DNA of 52,820 nucleotides from an uncultured bacterium (GCA_902776035.1 CACYOO010000017.1:1-52820); one strand, 5' to 3'; shown: positions 26,862 through 34,671, counted from the first letter of the stretch. The notes: generated from the sequence alone by a model not told the origin. A program made the numbers and translations.

Positions 26862-27385
26862 TTACTATCCCATACTATTATATTTTTAACTTTACAATTA
26901 TATTACAAAATCTACAATAGGCATAAATATTTACAATTTGAGATGATTAGAAAATATTTTTACCAAAAAATTATAGTTATAATGATTTAATAGATTATGA
27001 TTATAAAAGTTATTTTGTTTGAGAACTTAAGTATATACGTTCTATTTCAACATTTTTACAAATCTTCATACAAATTTTGTAAATTTAAAATCATGAAAAT
27101 TATTGTTACACATGGGTTTCCATGTTTTGATAGGGCTGCAATCATGTCATAATGCAAATGTCATGCTAGTGAATATACTTGAAAATCAGCTCCTATGCAT
27201 GATAAAGATATATGTTTTTTTTTGTAAACTTATGGCTAAAGCCCTCTTGCAAAAGCATTTTTAAAGCTTACAATTAAGATAAAGCAAGCATAGTTTTGCT
27301 CTTGAGGTATACGTTGTTAATAAAATTTATTAGCAATTAGAAATCATAATCTTGGAAAATTTTAAAAACTTGGAGGACGAATATA
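26862..27385. other. Divergent intergenic region, about 520 bp, no gene seen
   Basis: AT-rich at the murC side. Toward the right it becomes less AT-rich and contains a perfect ACATGG/CCATGT hairpin (27110-27125) followed by TTTTG, a repeated ATGTCAT (27143 area), and a short GGCT/AGCC stem. A weak TTGATA...CATAAT pair near 27126-27143 could be a promoter for the Cys-rich gene, which would give a leader of over 200 nt. No known riboswitch consensus was recognised. Confidence 0.35.
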
Positions 27386-27616
27386 GTGTTTAGAAGTCGT
27401 GATATGGGAAGAGCTGTAGCCGTGAGGCGCTGGACACCTACAGCTTTAGACTGCTATAAAAGAGGATGTAATTGTGAGGGATGTTTTTATAAAGATTTCT
27501 TCTCCGGTTCATCTCAAAAATGCCAGATGAAAGCATCTGTATTAGAACTAGTTAGAGTTTTGGGAACACCTAATATAGAATTACAACAATTTATTAATGA
27601 AGCAGAGGAAAAATAA
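27386..27616 (+). CDS. Small cysteine-rich protein (76 aa)
   Basis: Not recognised. A GTG start has TGGAGGA about 8 nt upstream; an internal ATG at 27404 is an alternative. The sequence carries a compact cluster CYKRGCNCEGCFY near residues 23-35 plus a later Cys (QKCQMK), giving five cysteines that could bind zinc or an Fe-S cluster. The C-terminal half (ASVLELVRVLGTPNIELQQFI) looks helical. The cluster resembles a treble-clef or knuckle but has no exact match I know. It lies upstream of hpf on the same strand, about 75 nt away. Confidence 0.7.
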   Translation: MFRSRDMGRAVAVRRWTPTALDCYKRGCNCEGCFYKDFFSGSSQKCQMKASVLELVRVLGTPNIELQQFINEAEEK

Positions 27617-27692
27617 GCATAAATTACATTGATTTAATTTTATTTTTTTGTTATTCTATGATACATATAGAATTATTGGAGGCACAGGTACA

Positions 27693-28082
27693 ATGCGTAT
27701 ACACGTAAATGGAAGAAACATTGAAATTACAGATGCTATAAAAGCATACGTTAAGGAAAAAATAGGTAAAGTAGCAACACATTATGACCAAATACAAGGT
27801 ATTGAGGTTATTTTATCAGTAATAAAAAATCCTGCAGCAGCAGAAAAACATATTGCAGAAGTAAGATGTAATTTAGATAAAGTGAAATTACACCTTGAGG
27901 AGTCTGCTGAATCTATGTATGCAAGTATAGATTTATTATCAGATAAATTATTAAGACAAGTTAAAAAAGTAAAAGACAAATCTTTATCAACAAAGGATAA
28001 ATCTTCTATTCGTACAGATTCTTCACAAGATGCATCTGAAGAAGAAGTTAACATTGTTGTTGGTGCAATGCCTGAAGAATAA
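27693..28082 (+). CDS. hpf: Ribosome hibernation promoting factor, short form
   Basis: RaiA/HPF-family protein binding the 30S decoding channel in stationary phase. The beta-alpha-beta-beta-beta-alpha core is readable (MRIHVNGRNIEITDAIKAYVKEKI, HIAEVRCNLDKVKLHLEESAESMYASIDLLSDKLLRQV). I choose ATG 27693 (129 aa), preceded by GGAGG at about 10 nt. The acidic tail is short and the roughly 60-aa dimerisation domain of long HPF is absent, so it should not form 100S dimers by itself. Its stop overlaps the GT2 start (TAATG). Confidence 0.9.
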   Translation: MRIHVNGRNIEITDAIKAYVKEKIGKVATHYDQIQGIEVILSVIKNPAAAEKHIAEVRCNLDKVKLHLEESAESMYASIDLLSDKLLRQVKKVKDKSLSTKDKSSIRTDSSQDASEEEVNIVVGAMPEE

Positions 28083-28873
28083 TGCTTAACGGGAAAAAAA
28101 TAGTTGTTGTAATGCCTGCTTATAATGCAGAAAAGACATTAAAACAGACTTACGATGAAGTTTATAGACCTTTCGTTGATGACATAATTTTAGTTGATGA
28201 CAGCTCTTTAGATAATACTAAAGAGCTGTCAAAGTCGTTAAATATAACGACTATTGTACATAAAGAAAATAAGGGATATGGAGCAAACCAAAAATCCTGT
28301 TACAAAGCTGCATTAAATGCAGGTGCAGATATTGTTATAATGCTACATCCTGACTATCAATATACTCCGAAACTTATACCTGCAGTTGCATCTATGTTAG
28401 CATTTGAAGAATATGATGCAATATTGGTATCTCGAATGTTGGGAAAATCGGCATTAAAAGGTGGAATGCCTTTATATAAATTTATAGCAAATAAATTTTT
28501 AACCTTTTTTGAAAATATTTTTTTAAATGAAAATTTATCTGAATATCATACGGGCTTTAGAGGTTTCACAAAGGAAGTCCTTGAAACACTGCCTTTAGAA
28601 AGCTGTAGTGATGATTTTATTTTTGATAATGAAATTATTGCTTTAATGTTCATGAATGATTACAAGGTAGGAGAAATGTCTTGTCCTACAAAATATTTTG
28701 ATGAAGCATCTTCAATAAATTTTATAAAATCGTGTAAATATGGTTTGGAAGTTCTTTTTATAAGCTTATTATACCGACTTGCAAAATGCGGTTTACGCTT
28801 TTCTATATTTAGAAATAATGGGCAGAAGCTAAACTTGAAAGAGAATCTTTTGTATTATTATAAAAAACAATAA
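28082..28873 (+). CDS. Family 2 glycosyltransferase (dolichyl/polyprenyl-phosphate type)
   Basis: GT-A fold enzyme of 263 aa. VVVMPAYNAEKTL starts the nucleotide-binding half, VDDSSLDNT and an H-P-D motif in MLHPDYQY serve as acidic motifs, then SRMLG, HTGFRGF and SDDFIFDNE. The hydrophobic stretch near residues 230-245 is too short to be a clear membrane span. It resembles enzymes that load a sugar on polyprenyl phosphate; donor and acceptor unknown. Coupled to hpf by TAATG overlap. Confidence 0.85.
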   Translation: MLNGKKIVVVMPAYNAEKTLKQTYDEVYRPFVDDIILVDDSSLDNTKELSKSLNITTIVHKENKGYGANQKSCYKAALNAGADIVIMLHPDYQYTPKLIPAVASMLAFEEYDAILVSRMLGKSALKGGMPLYKFIANKFLTFFENIFLNENLSEYHTGFRGFTKEVLETLPLESCSDDFIFDNEIIALMFMNDYKVGEMSCPTKYFDEASSINFIKSCKYGLEVLFISLLYRLAKCGLRFSIFRNNGQKLNLKENLLYYYKKQ

Positions 28874-28951
28874 GAATTTATTTTAGATAACTATTCTTTT
28901 TACATTTTGTATTATTTTTTATTCAGAAATTGGCATGATATAATTATTTTA

Positions 28952-29269
28952 TTAATACTGAAAATACCTGTCAAAATCTACGTCATCAAAATTGCATAAA
29001 AGTTGGTAAACTTCATCGTCTTCGTCCATTCTCTGAAAATTATAATCATCAAATTTCCAAAATTTAGGACTAATTCCTTTAACCTGTACTATTTCTTTTT
29101 CAAGTAAAATAACAAGTTTTTTCTTTACAATATCTATTGGTAAATCAATCATTTTAGCGAGTTCAACTGCAGTAACACCCTCATCGTGAGAGCATTTTTC
29201 AGGAGTCATGAACATAAGTTCAAGACCTACTTTTTTTAAATCAATGTCAGTTTTATCGCATGTTAACAT
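28952..29269 (-). CDS. Winged-helix-like small protein (105 aa)
   Basis: No named family. The centre reads like a winged helix: EGVTAVELAKMIDLPIDIVKKKLVILLEKEIVQVKG, where a helix, a recognition-like helix and a short beta wing follow each other. N-terminus MLTCDKTDIDLKK and a very acidic C-terminus (MDEDDEVYQLLCNFDDVDFD) flank it. It may bind DNA or act as an adaptor. It lies between the convergent GT2 gene and rpsG, reading the same way as rpsG. Confidence 0.65.
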   Translation of the reverse strand: MLTCDKTDIDLKKVGLELMFMTPEKCSHDEGVTAVELAKMIDLPIDIVKKKLVILLEKEIVQVKGISPKFWKFDDYNFQRMDEDDEVYQLLCNFDDVDFDRYFQY

Positions 29270-29327
29270 ACCCTAATCTTAACACCAAATTTTTTTATTT
29301 TATCATATTGATGTATTAAATTTTTGC

Positions 29328-29369
29328 AAAAAAAAGACAACCCCAGATGTATAAAGAGTTGTCTTTTTT
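29328..29369 (-). terminator. Terminator after rpsG
   Basis: A perfect stem (AAAAAAGACAAC / GTTGTCTTTTTT) with about 16 nt of loop lies about 20 nt beyond the rpsG stop. A-tract on the left arm gives the U-tail on the minus strand. Confidence 0.85.
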
Positions 29370-29389
29370 AATATAGTATTTAGATATTA

Positions 29390-29860
29390 TTAATATCTGT
29401 AATGAGCAAAAGCTTTGTTTGCTTCAGCCATTTTGTGAGTATCTTCACGTTTTTTACATGCTTGACCTGCACCGTTTGAAGCATCAATTAACTCATTAGT
29501 TAATTTTTCTGTAAATGATTTACCACTTCTGTTTTTAGCAGCTGCGATAATCCAAGAAGATGAAAGAGCAAAGCCCCTATCCGGTTTAACTTCTAAAGGT
29601 ACTTGGTAAGTAGAACCACCGATACGACGTGCCTTAACTTCCAATAATGGAGTTGCATTTGTTAATGCCTTTTGGAAAATTTCCATAGGTTGTTCATTTG
29701 TTCTTTCTTTTATTTTTTCTAAAGATGTATAGAAAATCTTTTCAGCCAAAGATTTTTTACCTCTTCTCATAATTCTGTTAATAAATTTAGAAACATCTAC
29801 ACTGTTATATACAGGATCAGCAGCAGGAATTCTTCTTGCCGGTTTAGAACGTCTTGACAT
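29390..29860 (-). CDS. rpsG: 30S ribosomal protein S7
   Basis: 16S rRNA 3'-domain nucleator, 156 aa. [54 protein letters not shown]-like (LEVKARRIGGSTYQVPLEV) and GFALSSSWI are diagnostic. The start overlaps the rpsL stop by one base. fusA and tufA, which usually follow, are not present. Confidence 0.98.
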   Translation of the reverse strand: MSRRSKPARRIPAADPVYNSVDVSKFINRIMRRGKKSLAEKIFYTSLEKIKERTNEQPMEIFQKALTNATPLLEVKARRIGGSTYQVPLEVKPDRGFALSSSWIIAAAKNRSGKSFTEKLTNELIDASNGAGQACKKREDTHKMAEANKAFAHYRY

Positions 29861-30243
29861 TACTTCTTACCTCCCTTAGCTCTTTTTGCACCGTATTTAG
29901 AACGGCTTTGGTTTCTATTTGCAACACCTGCTGTATCTAATGTACCACGTATAATGTGATATCTTACACCAGGTAAATCCTTAACCCTGCCACCTCTTAT
30001 AAGAACAACACTGTGTTCCTGAAGATTGTGTCCGATACCAGGAATATATGAAGTAACTTCAAAACCGTTAGTCAACTTAACTCTGGCTACTTTTCTAAGT
30101 GCAGAATTTGGTTTTTTAGGTGTTGTTGTGTAAACTCTTGTGCAAACTCCACGTCTTTGAGGGCAATTCATCAAAGCCGGTGATTTTGTTTTGTCTGTCA
30201 GCTTTTTACGTTCATTATGAACCAGCTGGTTAATTGTTGGCAT
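29860..30243 (-). CDS. rpsL: 30S ribosomal protein S12
   Basis: Decoding-centre protein, 127 aa. [21 protein letters not shown] and the [29 protein letters not shown] segment are canonical. The Lys of TPKKPNSA, the classical streptomycin-resistance position, is the wild-type residue. GGAG precedes the ATG. Confidence 0.98.
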   Translation of the reverse strand: MPTINQLVHNERKKLTDKTKSPALMNCPQRRGVCTRVYTTTPKKPNSALRKVARVKLTNGFEVTSYIPGIGHNLQEHSVVLIRGGRVKDLPGVRYHIIRGTLDTAGVANRNQSRSKYGAKRAKGGKK

Positions 30244-30340
30244 GTTTTCTCCTTATAATATTATTATGTCTTTCTTATTATTACTACTGCATCTTAGCTG
30301 GAATTTCAGCACAAAACACGGCTAAGAGTTATATACTATT

Positions 30341-30367
30341 ATTATAACAACAACGAATGATTGTCAA
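30341..30367 (-). promoter_or_regulatory. Promoter of rpsL-rpsG
   Basis: On the minus strand a perfect -35 TTGACA (plus-strand TGTCAA, 30362-30367) is followed by TATAATAATAG (TATAAT at 30341-30346). The spacer to the first TATAAT is 15 nt; an overlapping AT hexamer gives 17-18 nt. About 100 nt of leader would precede rpsL. Confidence 0.6.
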
Positions 30368-30412
30368 CTGAAATTTTGTTTTATCATTGAATATTGTTAT
30401 ATTTATTTAAGC

Positions 30413-31207
30413 TTATTTGATAATCATAAACGATTTTAATCTGCGTCCTGTATCTAGTTTTTGAGTAGATGTTACATGTATTTTTTTATAATCTAAAGAA
30501 GTTGAGCTTCCTCCGTCAAATGCCATAGCATATTCAAAGCCCAAACTTTTACATAAATCTCGTGCTTCATATATAGTTTTAGGGTTTTTGTTTGTTATTA
30601 TAAGAATATGCATTTCATCATTTTTTATACCTGCAATTGTTCTCGGAACTCTGTCAAGCATTGATGCAGATTGTCTTATGATATTTCCGTCTTCATCTTT
30701 TACTAAAAACAATTCTTCTTCTAATCTCAATTCCGGTAACAACATAGGTCCGCCCTGAGCAGATGTTGTTATAGTACAATTATTACCAACAGGTGTATCG
30801 TGAGGTACAATTTCGTATTTTAGTTTTTTTTCGCATTGAATTATCCTAAATTCTGTTCTGTTTAGTATTTCTTTTAAATGCTCTCTTACAAAAGGATTGA
30901 AAATAAAATTGTCATTCAGCATGGGATCTTCAGTAACTTGTCCGTCTGTTACGATATAAGATATTGTCCTGCCATTTTTAGGATCAAAAAAACCTGTATT
31001 TATAGTTAAAATTGATTTGTTTTCCGTATGTATTTCTTTATTTGTAACCAAATTCGGACTTAAAATAAATTTAATATGTTTACGAACGGCATTACCCTTT
31101 AGCGTTATATGATATATACCATTTTCTTCCTGAACATCTATTGGCTTTGCATAGGCAAATGTTCCCGCAAAAAACATTAAAAATAAAATAATAACCCTTT
31201 TCAACAT
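30413..31207 (-). CDS. Exported phosphodiester glycosidase family protein
   Basis: Signal peptide MLKRVIILFLMFFAGTFAYA (cleavage likely after AYA), then a 240-aa domain of the NAGPA-type phosphodiester glycosidase family: ILTINTGFFDP, DRVPRTIAGI and FDGGSSTSLDY are the signature pieces. Family members remove sugar phosphodiester caps; the bacterial substrates are mostly unknown. It sits 17 nt downstream of the Lpt permease gene, suggesting a role in envelope polysaccharide or LPS work. Confidence 0.82.
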   Translation of the reverse strand: MLKRVIILFLMFFAGTFAYAKPIDVQEENGIYHITLKGNAVRKHIKFILSPNLVTNKEIHTENKSILTINTGFFDPKNGRTISYIVTDGQVTEDPMLNDNFIFNPFVREHLKEILNRTEFRIIQCEKKLKYEIVPHDTPVGNNCTITTSAQGGPMLLPELRLEEELFLVKDEDGNIIRQSASMLDRVPRTIAGIKNDEMHILIITNKNPKTIYEARDLCKSLGFEYAMAFDGGSSTSLDYKKIHVTSTQKLDTGRRLKSFMIIK

Positions 31208-31224
31208 ATTTATTAATCTCCTTA

Positions 31225-32349
31225 TTAAAGCTGCTTCGATTTATAAAATGCAATTATTGCACATAAAAACGCTATTGGTGGCGTTGCTGCCGTAATTAAC
31301 GGAGGCAAAACACCTTTTTCTGCAAGTAAATCGAAAAATGGTAATGTTATATAGTATAAAAATACACATCCTATTGCTATTGTAAAACCTATAAGACGCT
31401 GCTCTCTCGGCTTACTAAAGCCAAGCAAGCAACCCATTACTGCAAGTAAAATGCATACAAACGGATGTAAAAATCTTTGATAGTATTTATTAAGCATATA
31501 ATGATATTCTTCGTCCAAATTTTCTTTCTTCAATAATTTGATATATTTATGAAGATTTGCATTTGTTATTTCTCGTTCTTTTTTTATTGAATACGTCATT
31601 AACATATATGCGTTTGCTGCATCTTCACCCTGCAATATATTCTGTACATCTTTTTTAGAAATATTTAAAAATATACCGTCATTAGATATTTTATATTCAG
31701 TCAAATCATGTAATTCCCAACGATTAGGAAATGTTTTACCTGTCTTTGCAACATATATATGACTTATACCATGTAAATCATCGTAAACTTTATTTGAAAA
31801 GTCTAAAACAACTACATTTTTCATTTCATTATCTTGGAATTGAGATACTATTACTGCCATTTTTGGTCTGTTAGAATCATCTTTTTGCGTATAAATATAT
31901 TGTATTGCAGGATGATAATTTTCATATTCAAATGATTTATTTTCAGAATACGGAATAAATTTATCACAAGTTATAAAACATAAAATACTAACAATAAAAC
32001 TTAAAAATATAACAGGTGCAATAATCCTTCCAAAAGACAAACCTATTGCTCTAAATATGGTTAATTCAGAATCTTTACTCATTTTATCAAAAGTAAACAA
32101 AGTACCCAATAATAGACCTACAGGAAAAGCTTTACCTAATATCATTGGAAGTGCTAAAACAAGTATCCATATAGCTTCAACTACAGTATGTTGACCTTCT
32201 AGTGTTTCCTTTATGGTATTTAACAACATCTCAGGTGCTATCCATACAATAGTAAAGAGCAAAATAGCAACAAGTGTAGCATTCATAACTTGTTTGAAAA
32301 TATATACGTCATAAATTGAAGGTCGGAATTTTAAAACTTTTTTTAACAT
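31225..32349 (-). CDS. LptF/LptG-family permease (YjgP/YjgQ)
   Basis: Inner-membrane permease that, with LptB, extracts lipopolysaccharide-like lipids. N-terminal span block (VMNATLVAILLFTIVWIAPEMLL, VLALPMILGKAFPVGLLLGTLF), the coupling segment DSELTIFRAIGLS, a roughly 160-residue periplasmic domain and a C-terminal three-span block (FVCILLAVMGCLLGFS and two more) are seen in 374 aa. Only one such permease is in the window; proteobacterial systems use two, so a homodimer or a distant partner is implied. The start touches the lptB stop. Confidence 0.88.
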   Translation of the reverse strand: MLKKVLKFRPSIYDVYIFKQVMNATLVAILLFTIVWIAPEMLLNTIKETLEGQHTVVEAIWILVLALPMILGKAFPVGLLLGTLFTFDKMSKDSELTIFRAIGLSFGRIIAPVIFLSFIVSILCFITCDKFIPYSENKSFEYENYHPAIQYIYTQKDDSNRPKMAVIVSQFQDNEMKNVVVLDFSNKVYDDLHGISHIYVAKTGKTFPNRWELHDLTEYKISNDGIFLNISKKDVQNILQGEDAANAYMLMTYSIKKEREITNANLHKYIKLLKKENLDEEYHYMLNKYYQRFLHPFVCILLAVMGCLLGFSKPREQRLIGFTIAIGCVFLYYITLPFFDLLAEKGVLPPLITAATPPIAFLCAIIAFYKSKQL

Positions 32350-33074
32350 TAAAGCTGAAAATCCTTTCCTAAATAAAATTCTTTTGCGACAGGATTAACT
32401 GCAACATCTTCACTTTTACCCTGAATTTTAATTTTACCGTCAAAAATTACATAAGCCCTATCAGTAATAGAAAGCGTTGCCTTTGGATTGTGGTCTGTTA
32501 TTAAAACACCTAAGCCCTTTTCTGATGCAAGTATTCTTATATTTTCTTTTATTTCACCTATTGCAATAGGGTCAATTCCTGTAAACGGTTCATCAAGCAA
32601 TATAAAATCCGGACTTGCCGCTAAAGCCCTTGCAAGTTCAACCCTTCTTCTTTCTCCTCCTGATAATGATATTGCAGATTCACTTCTTAGTCTTGTCATT
32701 CCAAATTCATCAAGTAATTCTTCAAGCTTTGTCTTTTTTTCATTAACCGTTAATTTGTCATTCATCTCAAGTACTAATTTTATATTTTCGTCAACAGTTA
32801 ATTTTCTAAATATTGATGCTTCTTGAGGAAGATAACCTATACCTGCTTTTGCACGTAAATTCATTGGTTTTTCCGTAATTTCCTCATTATTTAGATATAC
32901 ATGCCCTTTACTTGGTTTAACAAGTCCGACAACCATATAAAATGTTGTTGTTTTTCCGGCTCCGTTTGGACCTAAAAGACCTACTATCTCACCTTTATTA
33001 ACTTCAAAAGAAATGTCATTTACAACACTTCTATCACCATATATTTTTACTAAATTTTTTGTTTCTATTTTCAT
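32349..33074 (-). CDS. lptB: LPS export ABC transporter ATPase
   Basis: Cytoplasmic ATPase powering envelope lipid export. Walker A GPNGAGKTTTF, Q-loop YLPQE, signature LSGGERRRVELARALA, Walker B FILLDEPFTGIDP and switch His (TDHN). I choose the start at 33074 (241 aa, the usual LptB length), with AAGGA about 8 nt upstream; a more distal in-frame Met at 33113 adds a non-conserved stretch. First gene of lptB-permease-glycosidase. Confidence 0.93.
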   Translation of the reverse strand: MKIETKNLVKIYGDRSVVNDISFEVNKGEIVGLLGPNGAGKTTTFYMVVGLVKPSKGHVYLNNEEITEKPMNLRAKAGIGYLPQEASIFRKLTVDENIKLVLEMNDKLTVNEKKTKLEELLDEFGMTRLRSESAISLSGGERRRVELARALAASPDFILLDEPFTGIDPIAIGEIKENIRILASEKGLGVLITDHNPKATLSITDRAYVIFDGKIKIQGKSEDVAVNPVAKEFYLGKDFQL

Positions 33075-33232
33075 ACAATAATCCTTAAAACTACACCAAT
33101 TATAAAACAACAATCTCTATAAATCTAACTATTATTGTAAAATATTGTAAAATTTTATTTTTTTTTAACAACTTTGTGTATTCAGGACACTTAAAATCAA
33201 CGAAAGGTATAAATTAAAAAATTACAATTACA

Positions 33233-33727
33233 ATGACAATAGCATTAAGACCGCATCATTTTTTGTGTTTACCGGGATATAAAGGATATAATTATAATAA
33301 AGAACAGGTTTCAAGTTGGGATACAATATCTAAACAATTAAACGAAAATCCTGATACAGATATATTAATATTGGGTTCTAAAGATGATTTATGTAAAAAA
33401 TGCCCAAATGACGGAGTTCAAAGTAAAGCTACTTGTCTGGAAAAAAACGTATCTGCATTAGACAAAAAAGTACAAGATTTATTAGGACTTGTAACAGGAC
33501 AAGTATATAAATATAGTGATATTCTAAAAAAATTGCATGAAGTTATGACACCTGAAAAGCATGCAGAATTATGTTCAGGATGTGCTTGGTGGAAAAAGGG
33601 CTTATGCCATGATACATTTGCACAATCAAAAGCTCCATTCTTAAGTGTAACTGCAAGTGCTAAATTTGATCCTTCCAAAGTTACATATATTCCTCCTAAA
33701 AAACAGGATGAAGAAAAAGCTGCTTAA
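33233..33727 (+). CDS. DUF1284 family protein (164 aa)
   Basis: Starts with the family signature LRPHHFLCLPGYKGYNY, then an N-P-D-T-D-I segment, DDLCKKCPNDG and a second Cys group CSGCAWWKKGLCHD. The His pair and seven or more cysteines suggest a metal or Fe-S site; the family has no established function. A Lys/Glu-rich tail ends it. It lacks a strong ribosome binding site, the closest purines being the poly-A stretch before it. It stands alone next to the repeat island. Confidence 0.85.
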   Translation: MTIALRPHHFLCLPGYKGYNYNKEQVSSWDTISKQLNENPDTDILILGSKDDLCKKCPNDGVQSKATCLEKNVSALDKKVQDLLGLVTGQVYKYSDILKKLHEVMTPEKHAELCSGCAWWKKGLCHDTFAQSKAPFLSVTASAKFDPSKVTYIPPKKQDEEKAA

Positions 33728-33887
33728 TTATGTTATATTGAACATTTAGTATGGCAATTCACTATATAAGTGAAATATTGAGAGTGGAAAAGTTATCATC
33801 ATACTGAGGACATAGTCCAAAGTATCTCATTTGTTTGAGAATCTTCACCTCAAAAATCGTTGGTTCAGAATGACTGTGTTCACTTCA

Positions 33888-33927
33888 CACTTGCCAAAAT
33901 CCGCTGTCTTGGATTATTGGCGGTTCA
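33888..33927. repeat. Repeat A, copy 1
   Basis: First of three copies of a roughly 40-bp repeat whose core contains AATCC...GGATT and CCGC...GCGG complementary arms, so each copy can fold. The other copies are at 34051-34090 (one mismatch) and 34507-34537 (right 31 bp). Confidence 0.85.
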
Positions 33928-33966
33928 TAGTGCTAACATTCGCTTTTGTTTTGCTTTCTCAAAACA

Positions 33967-34022
33967 AGTAAGCTCATTGGCACTATTCACAGGGAGTAAG
34001 CTCATTGGCACTATTCACAGGG
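33967..34022. repeat. Perfect tandem duplication of 28 bp (repeat C)
   Basis: Two identical adjacent 28-bp units, 33967-33994 and 33995-34022, each beginning AGTAAGCTCATTGGCACTAT. They suggest recent slippage or recombination in the island. Confidence 0.9.
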
Positions 34023-34050
34023 ACGTGTTTCGCTCACTATGTTCGCTGCA

Positions 34051-34141
34051 CACTTGCCAAAATCCGCTGTCTTGGATTATTGGCAGTTCAAAATAAATGA
34101 AAAATCACCCCCTCTGTTTCTCCCCCATCCAGGGGGAGATT
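34051..34141. repeat. Composite repeat A+B, left copy
   Basis: Repeat A runs directly into repeat B, whose end is a GC-rich palindrome (TCTCCCCC-ATCCA-GGGGGAGA). The same A+B order recurs at 34507-34587, so the two form direct repeats on either side of the small peptide/antisense module. Confidence 0.88.
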
Positions 34142-34220
34142 TTATTTTTATGGATTTTTTAGCACTAATGACAAATACTTAATTTAATGTATTTATATGC
34201 AAAAAAATATGTTATACAAT

Positions 34221-34226
34221 TATAAT
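34221..34226 (+). promoter_or_regulatory. Candidate -10 box for the small peptide mRNA
   Basis: TATAAT at 34221-34226 is preceded by an AT-rich stretch without a convincing -35 and followed by the palindrome ACGTACGT. A start near 34233 would leave an 80-nt leader before the peptide ATG. Confidence 0.45.
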
Positions 34227-34312
34227 ACGTACGTTGAAAACTGAATAGAACAAGTGGACATCACTGAACCTTATTGATTGACGGTTCTTACGTCAAGAAA
34301 GGGGTGATGCTT

Positions 34313-34417
34313 ATGACGAAATCAATAATGCTGATTTTATTTTTTATAATATCATTATTATTTAAAATGGAAAAACTAGCGTTCATGATTGCACTCGTAA
34401 CGCTAGTTTTATTTTAA
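34313..34417 (+). CDS. 34-aa hydrophobic peptide, candidate type I toxin
   Basis: Two hydrophobic stretches (residues 5-17, SIMLILFFIISLLF-like, and 22-34, LAFMIALVTLVLF) are split by a charged KMEK turn. The ATG is preceded by AAAGGGGTGAT, the strongest ribosome binding site in the neighbourhood, in the style of Firmicutes small toxin genes. The second half resembles the LMIAF-TLV pattern of holin-like toxin peptides, which is only a suggestive similarity. The last codons and stop lie in a hairpin with T-tracts. A convergent antisense promoter is present. Function inferred from architecture. Confidence 0.5.
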   Translation: MTKSIMLILFFIISLLFKMEKLAFMIALVTLVLF

Positions 34418-34468
34418 TAAAAACTAAGTGATGTAAAATTTCAGCGTATGCTGATTGCCACTTGTTCT
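34368..34468 (-). ncRNA. Predicted antisense RNA to the hydrophobic peptide mRNA
   Basis: The minus-strand promoter at 34475-34502 would start an RNA near 34468. It would run about 100 nt across the 3' half of the peptide gene and end in the stem AACTAGCGTT/AACGCTAGTT followed by TTTTT on the minus strand. It would be fully complementary to the peptide mRNA 3' part, as in TxpA/RatA-like type I systems. No transcript evidence is available from sequence alone. Confidence 0.45.
34372..34410. terminator. Hairpin inside the 3' end of the peptide gene, terminator-like on both strands
   Basis: AAAACTAGCGTT (34372-34383) and AACGCTAGTTTT (34399-34410) form a 12-bp perfect stem with a 15-nt loop. On + it is followed by ATTTTAATAAAAA; on - by the TTTTT of its own arm. 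It overlaps codons 20-33 of the peptide. Confidence 0.6.
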
Positions 34469-34474
34469 GTTTAT

Positions 34475-34502
34475 ATTATAACTCATTTTTTTGATTTTTC
34501 AA
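34475..34502 (-). promoter_or_regulatory. Minus-strand promoter of the antisense RNA
   Basis: Minus-strand -35 TTGAAA (34497-34502) and a perfect -10 TATAAT (34475-34480) are 16 nt apart. It faces the peptide gene and has no ORF of its own downstream. Confidence 0.62.
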
Positions 34503-34506
34503 GTGC

Positions 34507-34587
34507 AAATCCGCTGTCTTGGATTATTGGCGGTTCAAAATAAATGAACAATCACCCCCTCTGTTTCTCCCCCATCCGGGGGAGATT
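34507..34587. repeat. Composite repeat A+B, right copy
   Basis: Matches 34058-34141 with only a few differences (A/G in repeat A, A/C in the middle, one A missing in the palindrome loop). It closes the segment carrying the peptide/antisense module. Confidence 0.88.
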
Positions 34588-34616
34588 GGGTTGTTTTCTT
34601 AAACGAAAAATTGTCG

Positions 34617-34671
34617 GTTCAAAATAAATGAACAATCACCCCCTCTGTTTCTCCCCCATCCGGGGGAGATT
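34617..34671. repeat. Repeat B, third copy
   Basis: 55 bp identical to the B part of the right composite copy, with the same TCTCCCCC/GGGGGAGA palindrome. These palindromes resemble REP-like intergenic elements found in gut Firmicutes; homology is not established here. Confidence 0.88.

Larger units (their letters stand above)
34247..34468. repeat. Long-range 11-bp inverted repeat bracketing the peptide gene
   Basis: AGAACAAGTGG (34247-34257) and CCACTTGTTCT (34458-34468) are exact complements 200 nt apart. In a read-through peptide mRNA the 5' and 3' ends could pair. The right arm also coincides with the predicted first bases of the antisense RNA. Confidence 0.75.

Noticed and set aside
26790-26990. 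Forward ORF overlapping the murC start
   Set aside because: It is antisense to a well-conserved coding end, low in complexity and without a ribosome binding site.
33860-34096. A 78-codon forward ORF across the repeat island
   Set aside because: It is built almost wholly from repeat A and repeat C copies, has no ribosome binding site, and its product has no protein-like character.
33888-34671. CRISPR array reading of the island
   Set aside because: Repeats are of three different types and lengths, spacing is irregular, tandem copies touch each other, and no cas genes are nearby.
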